From assembly GCA_027493955.1 (NCBI GenBank), contig JAOSJT010000001.1:3149131-3213130 (forward strand): 64,000 nucleotides of DNA, given 5' to 3'. Every line of letters begins with the position of its first letter. The first letter of the stretch is position 1. The stretch is from Bacteroidia bacterium (lineage in GTDB: Bacteria > Bacteroidota > Ignavibacteria > SZUA-365). The notes beneath the pieces were generated by a model that did not search any database, was not told the origin of the DNA, and saw only the letters and a program-made list of their open reading frames with translations. A program made the position numbers and the translations under genes. Positions 33,701 through 42,403 of the stretch are shown here, piece by piece.

Positions 33701-34851
33701 ATTACGGGTGGACCTCGTGGGATTGTTACCGCCGCTTCCTTCAGGGTTGGGGCATGGCCTACGGCATTGACCGGGATTCCTTTGACGGCATCATGATGCG
33801 TTTCAAGGAGGAGTATGGCGTTACACAGAAAATCATGTTCACTCCGGCGCAGATGCGGCATATCGCCTTCACCTACAAGGATGTGCTGCAAGAGCATGGT
33901 GTGCGCATCGAGGAGGATCCGTTCCGCCAGTTGATCCAGGCCATTCTCTCGGTGCTCGATTCCTGGTACACGGACCGTGCAAAGGTGTATCGCAGCAAAT
34001 TGAGTATCGCCGAGGATTGGGGCACGGCGGTGGTCGTGCAGCAGATGGTACTGGGAAATCTGAACTACGACTCCGGGACCGGCGTCTTGTTCACCAGGGA
34101 TCCATTCTCCCGCGAACCCGGCATACACCTCTACGGCGACTTCACCATCTGCAGTCAGGGTGAGGATATCGTGGGCGGGCTGGTGCATGTGCTTCCCATT
34201 TCCGAGCAACAGCGCAAGCGCTCCAATACCCCGCAGGAGTTGTCGCTCGAGAGAAACTTCCCGGAGATATTCGCGAAGCTGCACACGTACGCCCGGGAAC
34301 TCGTGTACGACCGCGGTTTCGGACATCAGGAGATAGAATTCACCTTCGAGACGAAACAAGCGGAAGATCTGTACATATTGCAGACACGCGATCACTCTGT
34401 GTTGCACGAAAGCGAAATGCCGGTGTTCGACAGTCCCCCGGGCACCTTGCACCCTGCGGGCACCGGGCTCGGCATCGGCGGCGGCGCAATGGTCGGGATC
34501 GTCTGTTTCGATATGTCGGATCTCGAGGAGCAGCGACATGTGCATCCCGAAGAGCACATGATACTGGTGCGGCCGGACACCGTTCCGGACGACATCGGCA
34601 TGATCTTCGAATGCGATGGCTTGCTGACCGCCCGCGGTGGTGCCGCTTCGCACGCGGCGGTGACAGCGGTACGCTTGCGCAAGACCTGCGTGGTGGACTG
34701 CCGTGATCTGATCGTCGACGAGACGAAAAAAACCTGTTCGATTGGTCCGCATCGCTGGGCCGCCGGCGATTCCATCGCAATTGATGGACGGCTCGGCTTT
34801 ATTTTTACGGGGACGCACCCCATTTGCTATGAAAAAATCCAATTTCCCTGA
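30757..34851 (+). CDS. Giant PEP/pyruvate-phosphate dikinase-like protein, no PEP barrel
   Basis: 1364 residues from ATG 30757 (GGAG seven bases upstream). Residues 1 to about 865 are helical with no domain I recognise. From about 870 a PPDK/PEP-synthase ATP-grasp follows: LGAKGYYLKKMTQFGFPVPPG, SVRSGAAISIPGAMNTFLN, NLNYDSGTGVLFTRDP. It ends with the swivelling phosphohistidine domain: GLLTARGGAASHAAV, catalytic His at about 1299. The C-terminal TIM barrel that binds PEP/pyruvate is absent; the protein stops about 65 residues after the His. So it may phosphorylate another partner. Next gene is GAPDH, 12 bp on, in one operon. Confidence 0.88.
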   Translation: MTTTGRFESTALRVNLEKTRTEELTLPGEHQFLVDAAASHYGIQRRLVQFLAELHHRFPNREVLIEGLRQIALQDLWFYAGHDDAPALLRTLLSLFREQLAEEYPLPLQKRSLQTLLEFLEHLREREDHDRFLGDIEAGLALIREMLEGNEKLHVAASGLLRALLRHLPGDARFRPGLSDLLKRSLELSLDYWSNQTDVERWLTERSTLFPGNYDHIIDFAGQPFFQRERAVLRNAREWDDLVRVADFNATADRIVAASELFASPLERLSWLFIVIHQESMDGMREQLLRDINRALKLLRDACSEDELLVFFGKLFTMFGELRNRHMSSILDCVLTLGREVHATESQRLIDAFIEHLVDFGFVTPKLSGVTDEWQVSVDRNHIKNIRVWLALIQLHPASWRHLLSALLINLKLGGVFISDTDLFQRDVTALLNADIGPVYYLVKQLAMLFPVYFNEIGAEGELRDTSTVIDELSQRHDRLIHFLRKQVHAESNNLHIKLTDGILRYWFDGDSEALLPYLPLDVAEGLEAEGHWYDDVHHTVRTLCATLQLPPELLSTIPLRRIEALLDAMTEVPSMHRARVRHLVRIKQLLTEKYTIDVHDIVPHMEKLAVFRRHDIDELERLLASGDAMKALTFVLDAIRRLRNVILDAEQTTGIEDIYYKRHIAAGIPSMYGRYLEPKFQAMGLTFRFEALASQLIEKLIAETNLRYITAPTLKRIALILSALTESLEIEGLSDVGFTSTLEMFRYSLTTWTFTIGQFMNLFQFMASNVTGIITENFIQPHDAMLTRLVRAMHQDIQVQQLHALSEQFYRDLIAGSFPVPQLDNFISSVVASLNEMMRHLPSDAAQSALTYEPRLITTRLYQQNSDIDNPVFLGAKGYYLKKMTQFGFPVPPGFVLTTELFRRRTMLTRHPDMSAEVDAIIMDRVHDLELITGRGYGDPDNPLLLSVRSGAAISIPGAMNTFLNVGLNDSIVERLSTKHNYGWTSWDCYRRFLQGWGMAYGIDRDSFDGIMMRFKEEYGVTQKIMFTPAQMRHIAFTYKDVLQEHGVRIEEDPFRQLIQAILSVLDSWYTDRAKVYRSKLSIAEDWGTAVVVQQMVLGNLNYDSGTGVLFTRDPFSREPGIHLYGDFTICSQGEDIVGGLVHVLPISEQQRKRSNTPQELSLERNFPEIFAKLHTYARELVYDRGFGHQEIEFTFETKQAEDLYILQTRDHSVLHESEMPVFDSPPGTLHPAGTGLGIGGGAMVGIVCFDMSDLEEQRHVHPEEHMILVRPDTVPDDIGMIFECDGLLTARGGAASHAAVTAVRLRKTCVVDCRDLIVDETKKTCSIGPHRWAAGDSIAIDGRLGFIFTGTHPICYEKIQFP

Positions 34852-34863
34852 CAGGAGGTCAGT

Positions 34864-36117
34864 ATGAGCAGCGATGTCCGCCGCGGGAATCTTCTCGGCA
34901 TCAACGGTCTCGGCCGCATCGGCAAAATGCTGTTGTGGTTTTTTGTGCACAACAAGCACTTTGACGGCATCGTCATCAACACGGGTCGTGAAGTGGGTCG
35001 CTCCCTCGAGGATCTCGCGCATCAAATCGGGGCCGACTCCACGTACGGACCGATGGAGATGTTCCTCTTCGGCCTCTCCGGCAAACGGGACATACGCATC
35101 GTCGACGAGCAGAGCGGTGTAATGGAAATCCACGGCCTGCCGATTACGGTATTGCGCAACGCACGGAATCCGAAGGACATCGACTGGAAGGGCATGGGCG
35201 TGCAGGTCGTCATTGACTGCACCGGCGTCTACCTCGATCCCACCATCCCGATGGACGACGCGAAGGGCAGCATACGCGGCCACCTCGCCGGCGGCGCACG
35301 CGTAGTGCTGGCGAGCGCGCCGTTCAAGATCAAAGACAAGGCGGCAAGCATGCCCGACGACAGCGCGATGATGATTTACGGCATCAATCACACGAACTTC
35401 GACACGCGCAAACATGCCCTGATTTCAGCGGCATCCTGCACCACCACGGGACTGGCGCACATGATGAAGCCTCTGCTCGAAAACGAGGAAACATCGCGCA
35501 TCCTTACCGCGTCGCTTTCGACCATTCACGCGGCGACGAACACGCAGAGCGTTCTCGACGCAGTGCCCAAGTCCGGTGCGTCCGACCTGCGCAAGACGCG
35601 TTCGGTGTTCAACAACATCATTCTCTCCTCCACCGGGGCAGCGAAGGCACTGGAACTCGTTCTCCCCGAGATCAAGCGCGTCGGCTTCATGGCGGATTCC
35701 GTCCGCATTCCGACCACAACGGTGTCGCTTATCAATCTCAACCTCACGTTTCACTCGCCGTTGAACGACAAAGGGGTGCCGACCATCAACCGCGCATTTC
35801 TGAACAATCTCTACAAGCAGGCGGCGGCCGGTGCGCAGAAGGATTTGCTCGTTTTCAGCGAGAAGCAAAACGTGTCGGCCGACCTGCTGGGTGTCCCGGC
35901 AGCGGTGGTGATCGAGGGCTTCGACACGCATACCCGGACGGGATTCATTGATTTGCCGACAGACATTCTCCGCACTTCCGGCGTACAGAGCGATCAACCG
36001 ATTCAGGTACCCGTGACGCACGCCAAGCTGTTCGGCTGGTATGACAATGAGTTCGGGAGTTATGTGACGTCGCTGGGCAAGCTGGCCATGTATGTAGATC
36101 GCACGCTTGCCAGCTAA
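34864..36117 (+). CDS. gap: Glyceraldehyde-3-phosphate dehydrogenase, long variant
   Basis: 417 residues, some 80 longer than the usual enzyme. AGGAGG lies five bases before the ATG. NAD(P) loop INGLGRIGK is at 13-21. The catalytic Cys192 lies in SAASCTTTGLA (SNASCTTNCLAP in the classic enzyme) and His222 in STIHAAT. WYDNEFGSYVT near the end is a clear family signature. The substitutions around the Cys and the extra insertions (about 60-100) mark a divergent clade. Oxidises glyceraldehyde-3-phosphate in glycolysis or the reverse. Cotranscribed with the PPDK-like gene. Its stop TAA overlaps an ACCACAG array. Confidence 0.94.
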   Translation: MSSDVRRGNLLGINGLGRIGKMLLWFFVHNKHFDGIVINTGREVGRSLEDLAHQIGADSTYGPMEMFLFGLSGKRDIRIVDEQSGVMEIHGLPITVLRNARNPKDIDWKGMGVQVVIDCTGVYLDPTIPMDDAKGSIRGHLAGGARVVLASAPFKIKDKAASMPDDSAMMIYGINHTNFDTRKHALISAASCTTTGLAHMMKPLLENEETSRILTASLSTIHAATNTQSVLDAVPKSGASDLRKTRSVFNNIILSSTGAAKALELVLPEIKRVGFMADSVRIPTTTVSLINLNLTFHSPLNDKGVPTINRAFLNNLYKQAAAGAQKDLLVFSEKQNVSADLLGVPAAVVIEGFDTHTRTGFIDLPTDILRTSGVQSDQPIQVPVTHAKLFGWYDNEFGSYVTSLGKLAMYVDRTLAS

Positions 36118-36423
36118 CCACAGACCACAGACCACAGACCACAGACCACAGACCACAGAAAGAACAGAAAGAACAGAAAGAACAGAAAGAACAGAAAGAA
36201 CAGAAAAGGACAGAAGGAAGAAATTCGAATACCGATGATGAGGCGGGAGAAGCAGGGCTGGAGGGGGTCGGGCGAGCTGTTGATTGTGTGTGGCAGCGCA
36301 ATAGGCCTGGGCGATATCGTGCTGTTGTTTTGGCTCGACGGCGACGATCTGTTTCCGGCACACTGTTCCGGCACACGCATTTCGATTCAGCTCCGTCCAT
36401 CTGTATGAAAGCGAGGAAGTGAG
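36113..36423. repeat. ACCACAG heptamers and AGAACAGAA 9-mers, then unassigned DNA
   Basis: ACCACAG is repeated about six times from 36116, then AGAACAGAA about six times to 36210. 36216-36423 shows no recognisable gene. Confidence 0.85.
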
Positions 36424-36984
36424 ATGAATCCCATACTTGAGGCAGCGCAGGAAATCTGCGATTTCATTCACACGGAGGGTTGGCGATGCTGTATTATCGG
36501 CGGGCTTGCGATACAGCATTGGGGAGAGGCACGAACAACACTTGATGTTAATATTACCGTGCTCTCGGGTATCGGAATGGAGGAACAGTACGCCAACGCG
36601 CTCCATGCTCGCTTTGAGGCCCGGATCGATAGTGCGCTTGAATTCGCTGTGGCCAACCGTGTCTTGCTGCTCCGAAGCAGCAACGGTATTGATATCGATA
36701 TAGCATTGGGCGCTCTGCCATTCGAGGAGGAAATGATGGACAGACTGGTCAACGTGGAATTCGCTCCCGGCATACATCTTCCTTGCTGCACAGCAGAGGA
36801 CCTCTTTATCATGAAAATGTTTTCTGACCGAAGAAAGGACAGATTGGACGCCGAGAGCATCGTCATACGCACTGCGTCCCTTGACACCGGATATATTTAT
36901 CGCCAACTTGAGCAGATATTTCTTATCGCGGACTCCCCAGATCTCTTACGGCAGGCGGAACAACTGCTCGGAGATTCGGCATGA
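36424..36984 (+). CDS. Nucleotidyltransferase-fold protein with altered active site
   Basis: 186 residues. The fold is recognised by CCIIGGLAIQHWGE (22-35) and RTTLDVNITV. The metal-binding pair should be Asp-x-Asp; here it is Asp41-Val42-Asn43, so one ligand is changed and catalysis may be impaired. LFIMKMFSDRRKDRLDAESI resembles AbiEii/DUF1814-type members. Its stop codon overlaps the start of the next small gene by four bases (ATGA). A toxin-antitoxin-like or accessory module is likely. It lies directly after the repeat array that follows gap. Confidence 0.83.
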   Translation: MNPILEAAQEICDFIHTEGWRCCIIGGLAIQHWGEARTTLDVNITVLSGIGMEEQYANALHARFEARIDSALEFAVANRVLLLRSSNGIDIDIALGALPFEEEMMDRLVNVEFAPGIHLPCCTAEDLFIMKMFSDRRKDRLDAESIVIRTASLDTGYIYRQLEQIFLIADSPDLLRQAEQLLGDSA

Positions 36985-37217
36985 AGCAGTTGAGTCTTGA
37001 GCAGCAGCGCGAACTTGTGCGTATTCGCCGGCGGGGCGAAGAAGAAGCGGCCCGGCTTCGCAGGGAGCGGCTGCACGGTATGCCGTACAATTGGGAACAG
37101 GTCGTCGCGTTGCTGGATCTGGGCCTGTTGGCAAAGCTCCCGTCCAGAAGCAGCAGCGGTCTCGTCGAAATGCAGAGGCGCCTGTGGAAAGCGTATGGCC
37201 GGAGCATCGACGACTGA
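36981..37217 (+). CDS. Small protein coupled to nucleotidyltransferase
   Basis: 78 residues, overlapping the upstream nucleotidyltransferase by four bases. Very basic and helical (EQQRELVRIRRRGEEEAARLRRERL), with YNWEQVVALLDLG and a C-terminal RLWKAYGR. No catalytic motif. The overlap and the parallel with 10957-11600 suggest a two-gene module, but gene order is reversed here. Confidence 0.75.
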   Translation: MKQLSLEQQRELVRIRRRGEEEAARLRRERLHGMPYNWEQVVALLDLGLLAKLPSRSSSGLVEMQRRLWKAYGRSIDD

Positions 37218-37338
37218 ATTACGAGCGGATGTTTTCATCTCATTTTCCCCTTCGCCGTACAATGTGTAAATTAGAGGCTGGGCGCAGTGTTACGCGCTGT
37301 ATGAACACGAAGGAGCTGCCGTCGGGCAGTACAGCACT

Positions 37339-38916
37339 ATGAGTCTTGCCGAAAGGATTGTATCACGGGGGGATATCCCGCGCGATTACCGGTTTGAGGA
37401 AACGCACATCACCGAGGTTCTGGCGGGCGGCCGCATTGCCTGGAAGGGCGAGACGGTTCCGTCGCAATCGCCCGTCCCCCTGCGGCGCAACGACGGTCTG
37501 GCGGCCTACGCCCTTCCGGGAAGCTTCCCGGCATGCGACGAGGAGCACGCCATGCTGGCCCTCGATGCCGCGCTGGAGGCCTGGGACGAGGGAGACGGAA
37601 TATGGCCCTCGATGTCCATGGAAGGCCGCGCCATGGTACTCCATGCGTTATTGGAACGCATCCGTCCTTTGCGCGAGCGTATTGCTTCCCATATCATGTG
37701 GGGCGTCGGCAAGGCCTGGACAGAAGCGCTCAACGAGTTCGACCGGACGCTGGAGTATGCGGCGGATACCATCCGCAGCGGTATGGAACTGCAGCAGCGC
37801 ATGCGCACGGATCAATCGCTGCAGCAGGTCACCGGTCGCGCTGAGCTTCAGCCCATCGGTGTGGCGCTGTGCGTCGGGCCATATAATTATCCCTTCTACG
37901 AAACACTCACCAACGTCATTCCCGCCTTACTCACGGGAAATACCGTTATCGTAAAAGCCCCGACACGAGGAGAATTACTCTACGCCCCCCTCCTCCCCAT
38001 TTTCGACAAACTGCTTCCGCAAGGAGCCTTGAACATGGTGTTCGGGGACGGCGAAATGCTGCTGCCTCCGTTGATGCGCAGCGGAAAAATCGACGTGTTT
38101 GCCTTTATCGGCACGAGTCGTGTCGCGGACGCGCTCATCGCGGAGCATCCCTGTCCGCATCGCCTGCATTCCATACTCGGGCTCGAGGCCAAGAACATGG
38201 CCATGGTATTGCCCGACGCACCGATGGAGCATACGGTTGCCGAAATCGTCAAAGGCGCACTCGCATTCAACGGACAACGGTGCGCGGCGCTCAAGCTCAT
38301 CGCCGTGCATGAAAGCATCGAAGCGGAATTTCTCGAACAATTGCGTGCGGCGGTTTCACCGCTCCTGCCCGGCATGCCGTGGGAAAACAGCCGTGTGACG
38401 CCGGTGATCAGCGCGGATCACGCTGAATATCTGGAGCGCATGCTCGAGGAAGCGGTGCATTTCGGCGCACGTATCGTGAACGAAGACCGACCCGAGCCGG
38501 TGATGACCCTGTATCCTCCCGCTCTGCTCGCGGACGTCACGGCGGATATGCGCATTGCACAGGAAGAACAATTCGGTCCCATCATTCCGGTGATGCGGAT
38601 CACTTCGGCAGACGAAGCGGTCTCCATGCTCAAGTCCTCCCGATACGGACAGCAACTCAGCGTGTTCTCCTCCTCCGCGACGGCGCTGCGCGAGGTGACG
38701 CGTACCGTGGCCCGCTACGTGGGACGCATCAACGTCAACGGCAAATGTCAACGGGGACCGGATCACTTTCCCTTCACCGGCAGACGCGACTCGGCGCTGG
38801 CCACAGTTTCAATAGAAGATGCCTTGCTCCGTTTCTCTGTCGCGACGGTCACAGCGGTACCGGAGACGGAGGACAATCTTCGGATCTGGCAGGAGATGAT
38901 GGAGGAGGAAGGGTAG
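37339..38916 (+). CDS. gapN: Non-phosphorylating glyceraldehyde-3-phosphate dehydrogenase (GapN-type ALDH)
   Basis: 525 residues of the aldehyde dehydrogenase superfamily. Catalytic Cys315 in AFNGQRCAALK, general base Glu283 in LGLEAKN, cofactor segment ALCVGPYNYPFYETLTNVIP. INVNGKCQRGPDHFPFTGRRDSA near the C-terminus is typical of plant-type GapN enzymes that oxidise G3P directly to 3-phosphoglycerate with NADP, bypassing ATP formation. Alternative: other semialdehyde dehydrogenase, but the QRGPDxFPF motif favours GapN. No good Shine-Dalgarno before the ATG. Third glycolytic gene in the window. Confidence 0.87.
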   Translation: MSLAERIVSRGDIPRDYRFEETHITEVLAGGRIAWKGETVPSQSPVPLRRNDGLAAYALPGSFPACDEEHAMLALDAALEAWDEGDGIWPSMSMEGRAMVLHALLERIRPLRERIASHIMWGVGKAWTEALNEFDRTLEYAADTIRSGMELQQRMRTDQSLQQVTGRAELQPIGVALCVGPYNYPFYETLTNVIPALLTGNTVIVKAPTRGELLYAPLLPIFDKLLPQGALNMVFGDGEMLLPPLMRSGKIDVFAFIGTSRVADALIAEHPCPHRLHSILGLEAKNMAMVLPDAPMEHTVAEIVKGALAFNGQRCAALKLIAVHESIEAEFLEQLRAAVSPLLPGMPWENSRVTPVISADHAEYLERMLEEAVHFGARIVNEDRPEPVMTLYPPALLADVTADMRIAQEEQFGPIIPVMRITSADEAVSMLKSSRYGQQLSVFSSSATALREVTRTVARYVGRINVNGKCQRGPDHFPFTGRRDSALATVSIEDALLRFSVATVTAVPETEDNLRIWQEMMEEEG

Positions 38917-39039
38917 GCTGGTGAAGGAAGCCCCTGTTCCGGAAGGGGTGTCGACGGTACATCCCTGGTACAGGTGTCCGGTGGTCAGCAGGACCAAGGA
39001 TTCGGGAGCGCGTTGAATGATACGAGGCGATGGGCCGCG

Positions 39040-39423
39040 CTATAATCCCAAATGTTGCTGGATCTGGGAGATGAAGAGACCGGGATTGATGGGCTTCGCG
39101 ATATGATCGGTGAAGCCATGACGCAGAAGACGGTCGCGGTCGCCCGGATTCGCGAGGGCGGTTACGGCAATGACGTGCAGGCTCTGTCCATGCGGGAGCG
39201 TGCGGATGAAGGACAGAACTTCTTCTCCGTGCATGCCGGGCAGCATGATATCACAGAGGACGACGAGCGGCTCATTTTCCCGCAGCCATTCGCAGGCGGT
39301 CTCTCCCGTATCGAACGTAGCGACCTCGTAGCCCGCTTTTCTGAGAATTATCGAGAGCAGCTTGGTGATCGAGCCGATATCCTCGATCACGACGATAGTG
39401 TTCGATTTTTTGTTGACGCTCAT
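39040..39423 (-). CDS. Single-domain response regulator
   Basis: 127 residues, one receiver domain and no output. TIVVIEDIGS holds the acidic pocket (ED rather than DD), VLCDIMLPGMHG the phosphoacceptor Asp, AVTALA the Thr, and HIAKPIN the Lys. It probably works like CheY, or as a phosphorelay carrier; no kinase lies next to it. Confidence 0.93.
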   Translation of the reverse strand: MSVNKKSNTIVVIEDIGSITKLLSIILRKAGYEVATFDTGETACEWLRENEPLVVLCDIMLPGMHGEEVLSFIRTLPHGQSLHVIAVTALANPGDRDRLLRHGFTDHIAKPINPGLFISQIQQHLGL

Positions 39424-39730
39424 GAATAGTGGTCTGTCGTTGTGTGACTCTGTATGGATTCCGGTGGACGTGCTTCGCGCGAGAGTTCCGGTAGGTTCAA
39501 CAACTGCCGCGAGCGGGATACCCCGACTGGCGGTTCACGGTGCGCCCGTCGCAAGGTTTTCATCGAGCGCATCCTTCGCCGGCCTGCGAAGAGGGTGAGT
39601 CTGCCGCAGCTGCCTGTGGAACAATGACATCGGCAAGGTACAGAAATCGCCGAAACGAAGGAAACCATGAGCCGTGCTTCAGAGAAATCCGAAGCGGAGG
39701 CTGTGGGTGGCACAATGTACACAGATGCGC
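39424..39730. other. Intergenic
   Basis: Some 300 bp between the response regulator start and the chaperone-like gene stop. I see no gene, repeat or clear promoter here. Confidence 0.6.
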
Positions 39731-40540
39731 TCATGGAAGTCGGAACTCTACGGTATAGTTTTTCGGAAGCACCAGCAGGGCCGCATCCCCGAGATCCGGA
39801 CGCTCGGCATCGAAATTGAGCGTGGCCTTGTACACACCCGGCGGCATGGTTTTACCGGGAATGTCGAAGCGCTTGCTTCCCGTTTCGTACACGGAAATCG
39901 GCATTTTCTCCTTGAACAGCTCCTTCCCTTTGGCGTTGCGCACAACCAACGCGAGATTCCCGTGATAGGCGGAATTCCCGAGCTGCTGCAACTCGAAGTT
40001 CAGCCGCACGGTCTCCCCGTCCCGAATGATCTTGGTCCCCGCGAGCTGCACATCCGCATAGGTATCGCCTTTGCGATAGGCCAGGGGAATTTCGGCGACT
40101 ACCGGTCGTTCCACCGTGGATCCCCCCTCCCCATTCCGTACGATAACGCGCCCCCAGTATTCTCCGTCTTTGAGGCCGGCCGGCGGGGCGGCCGTGATTT
40201 CGACGGTTGCGGATTGCCCGCGCTCGAGCTCCAGTGCGGACGGCTGACAGCGCACCCATGCGGCGCAGGACTTCGCCTGCCTTGAAGACTCCGGCGTGTC
40301 CGTGGCCGCAGGCGTCATTCCGTCAAACCCATAAATCACCGACAAATGCAGCGCAGCAGTTTGCGTTGATGCGGATGTGAATGTCACCTGCAGAGACTGT
40401 CTGCCATCATGGAGGTACACCGAAGCCGGGCTGATGCGTACACTCTCCTGCGCAAACCCGGTGGCGCGGGAGAGCAGCAACAGCATACACATGGCAAGCT
40501 GCGTGAACAGGCGGGTACTTGAGGTAGTGAAAGACGGCAT
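39731..40540 (-). CDS. Secreted Ig-like, pilus-chaperone-like protein
   Basis: 269 residues from ATG 40540, chosen because a signal peptide follows (LFTQLAMCMLLLLSRATGFAQ). Mature part starts with VRISPASVYLHDGRQSLQVTFTS, the beta-strand pattern of PapD-like/fimbrial chaperone N-domains (also seen in molecular-chaperone-like surface proteins). GEYWGRVIVRN and VYETGSKRFDIPGKTMPPGVYKATL suggest a second Ig-like domain. No usher or pilin is seen nearby. Likely periplasmic. Confidence 0.75.
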   Translation of the reverse strand: MPSFTTSSTRLFTQLAMCMLLLLSRATGFAQESVRISPASVYLHDGRQSLQVTFTSASTQTAALHLSVIYGFDGMTPAATDTPESSRQAKSCAAWVRCQPSALELERGQSATVEITAAPPAGLKDGEYWGRVIVRNGEGGSTVERPVVAEIPLAYRKGDTYADVQLAGTKIIRDGETVRLNFELQQLGNSAYHGNLALVVRNAKGKELFKEKMPISVYETGSKRFDIPGKTMPPGVYKATLNFDAERPDLGDAALLVLPKNYTVEFRLP

Positions 40541-40656
40541 GGGAACCCATACTGGGTGATCAATCAACAACATCGGATCGGCACAACGGAACGACGCGGC
40601 TTTTGCCTCATGTGTTCCGTTTCTGTACGGGAAGCTCTGCTCCGCGAGCGGGGCAA

Positions 40657-41031
40657 TCAGGACAGGTACTGCATCATGAGTGCGCGAAGCTGTGTCCATT
40701 GAAACGGCTTCGAGACATAATCGTCGCACCCCGCATCGAGACTGCGTTTGCGATCTTCCGGAAACGCATGCGCCGTCAGAGCGATGATGGGGACGCGCGG
40801 GTCCTTCGCCGCCACACGGATGCGTCTGGTGATCTGCAGCCCATCATCCCCGTTGCGGAGTGAAAGGTCCATAAGAATGAGATCGATTTTCTGGTTCATG
40901 ATGATGTCCCAGACCTGTTCACTCGTCGCGGCTATGGACACGTCGAATTCTTTCGACAGAAGTATGCTCATGTACTTCTGGCTTTGTTCATCGTCTTCAA
41001 CGACCAGTACGGATTTCCTTTCATCCGCCAT
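40657..41031 (-). CDS. Single-domain response regulator
   Basis: 124 residues from ATG 41031 (GGAG upstream); ATG 41052 is an alternative. Receiver domain only: SVLVVEDDEQSQ acidic pair, LILMDLSLRNGDDG phosphoacceptor, IALTAHA Thr, and DYVSKPF Lys. Similar to receiver units of hybrid kinase systems. It stands near the PAS/GAF sensor but with alr in between. Confidence 0.93.
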   Translation of the reverse strand: MADERKSVLVVEDDEQSQKYMSILLSKEFDVSIAATSEQVWDIIMNQKIDLILMDLSLRNGDDGLQITRRIRVAAKDPRVPIIALTAHAFPEDRKRSLDAGCDDYVSKPFQWTQLRALMMQYLS

Positions 41032-41233
41032 ACATTTCTCCACCTGATTCATTCGCGGTGTCGGGAGTAACAGTGCAATATATCATGACAATAGATAAGA
41101 AACGAACTATTCGATCTTGTCATCGGACAACGGCCGGGGACAAGCAGAGGCTTGCTGCATCGTCGGCCACCGTCCGGCACCGTGCGACCTCGCATCGGCC
41201 ACAGTATGCATACCGGGCCGCCGGGCCGCTGTT

Positions 41234-42388
41234 CTAAAGCACGGAAGACCGCACGTACTCTCTCGGTACGCGGGTATTGATCATGGTGAGCACTTCATAG
41301 GGTATCGTGCCGCACAGTGCCGCCAGGTCCTCCACCGTAATGCGCGCGTCACCCTGCGTACCGATCAAAACCACCTCATCGCCATTGTAGGCGGAATCCT
41401 GCCCGATATCCACCATGCACTGATCCATGGAAATGCGGCCGACAATCGGGTAGTGCCGCCCGTGAATGAGCACGGAACCGGCGTTCGAGAGACTGCGGGC
41501 GTACCCGTCGCCATAGCCCACCGGGAGCGTCACGACGCGCGTATCAGCCGGAGCCGTCCACGTATGGTCGTAGCCGATGGAGGTTCCGCCGCGGACGACT
41601 TTGAAATACACGACGCGCGTTTTCATGGAAAGCACGGGACGAAGTTCGACGCTGCGTTGCACATCCTCTCCGGGATACACTCCATAGAGCATGATGCCCG
41701 GACGCACCATATCGAGCCAGGAAGCGGGGTGCTGCAGTACAGCCCCGGAATTGGCGATATGGCGGGTGGGCATGGGGTGTCCGTGTTTGGGGAAATATTC
41801 GATCGTCTCGAGAAAGAGCTCGAGCTGACGCTGCGTATAGGTAAAATCCGCATCGTGCGACGAAGCGAAATGCGAGAACACGCCCGTAATTTCGCAATGT
41901 CGCGCCCGCAGCGCCGCTTCGAACAACTGCGGGGCGTGCTCGGCCCGGATGCCGATGCGTCCCATGCCGGTATCGATCTTGAGCTGTACGCGCGCCGTGC
42001 GGCCCATGCTGCGCGCGGTTTCGTCTATCTGCTGCAGTTTATAGACGGATGATGCGGTGATGTCCAGGTCGTATTCGAGAAAATGCGCGATCTGGTTTCC
42101 GATGATGCCGCCAAGCACGAGGATTGGACTCGCGATCCCCGCGCGGCGGAGAGTGATGCCTTCCTCCAGGAACGCTACGCCCAGCGCATCCGCTCCGCAG
42201 GCGAGAAGTTCCTGTGATGTACGTATCAGCCCGTGGCCGTAGGCATTCGCTTTGACCGTCGCCATGATGCGCGACGTCCCCACCCGTTCGCGTACGCGCT
42301 GAACATTCCACTGCAGCGCGTCGATATCCACCTGTATGACGGTAGGACGCAGCGCAATGGCCTGGTCATTGAAAACGGATTCGATCAC
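41234..42388 (-). CDS. alr: Alanine racemase
   Basis: 384 residues. Makes D-alanine for peptidoglycan with PLP. PLP Lys46 is in MATVKANAYGHG; the second catalytic Tyr lies in SIGYDHTW; PVGYGDGYAR, GRISMDQCMVDIG and GDEVVLIG are family features. Cytoplasmic. It begins 16 bp downstream of the PAS/GAF gene stop, so the two may be cotranscribed. Confidence 0.97.
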   Translation of the reverse strand: MIESVFNDQAIALRPTVIQVDIDALQWNVQRVRERVGTSRIMATVKANAYGHGLIRTSQELLACGADALGVAFLEEGITLRRAGIASPILVLGGIIGNQIAHFLEYDLDITASSVYKLQQIDETARSMGRTARVQLKIDTGMGRIGIRAEHAPQLFEAALRARHCEITGVFSHFASSHDADFTYTQRQLELFLETIEYFPKHGHPMPTRHIANSGAVLQHPASWLDMVRPGIMLYGVYPGEDVQRSVELRPVLSMKTRVVYFKVVRGGTSIGYDHTWTAPADTRVVTLPVGYGDGYARSLSNAGSVLIHGRHYPIVGRISMDQCMVDIGQDSAYNGDEVVLIGTQGDARITVEDLAALCGTIPYEVLTMINTRVPREYVRSSVL

Positions 42389-42403
42389 GCGGTTACTCCC
42401 GCA

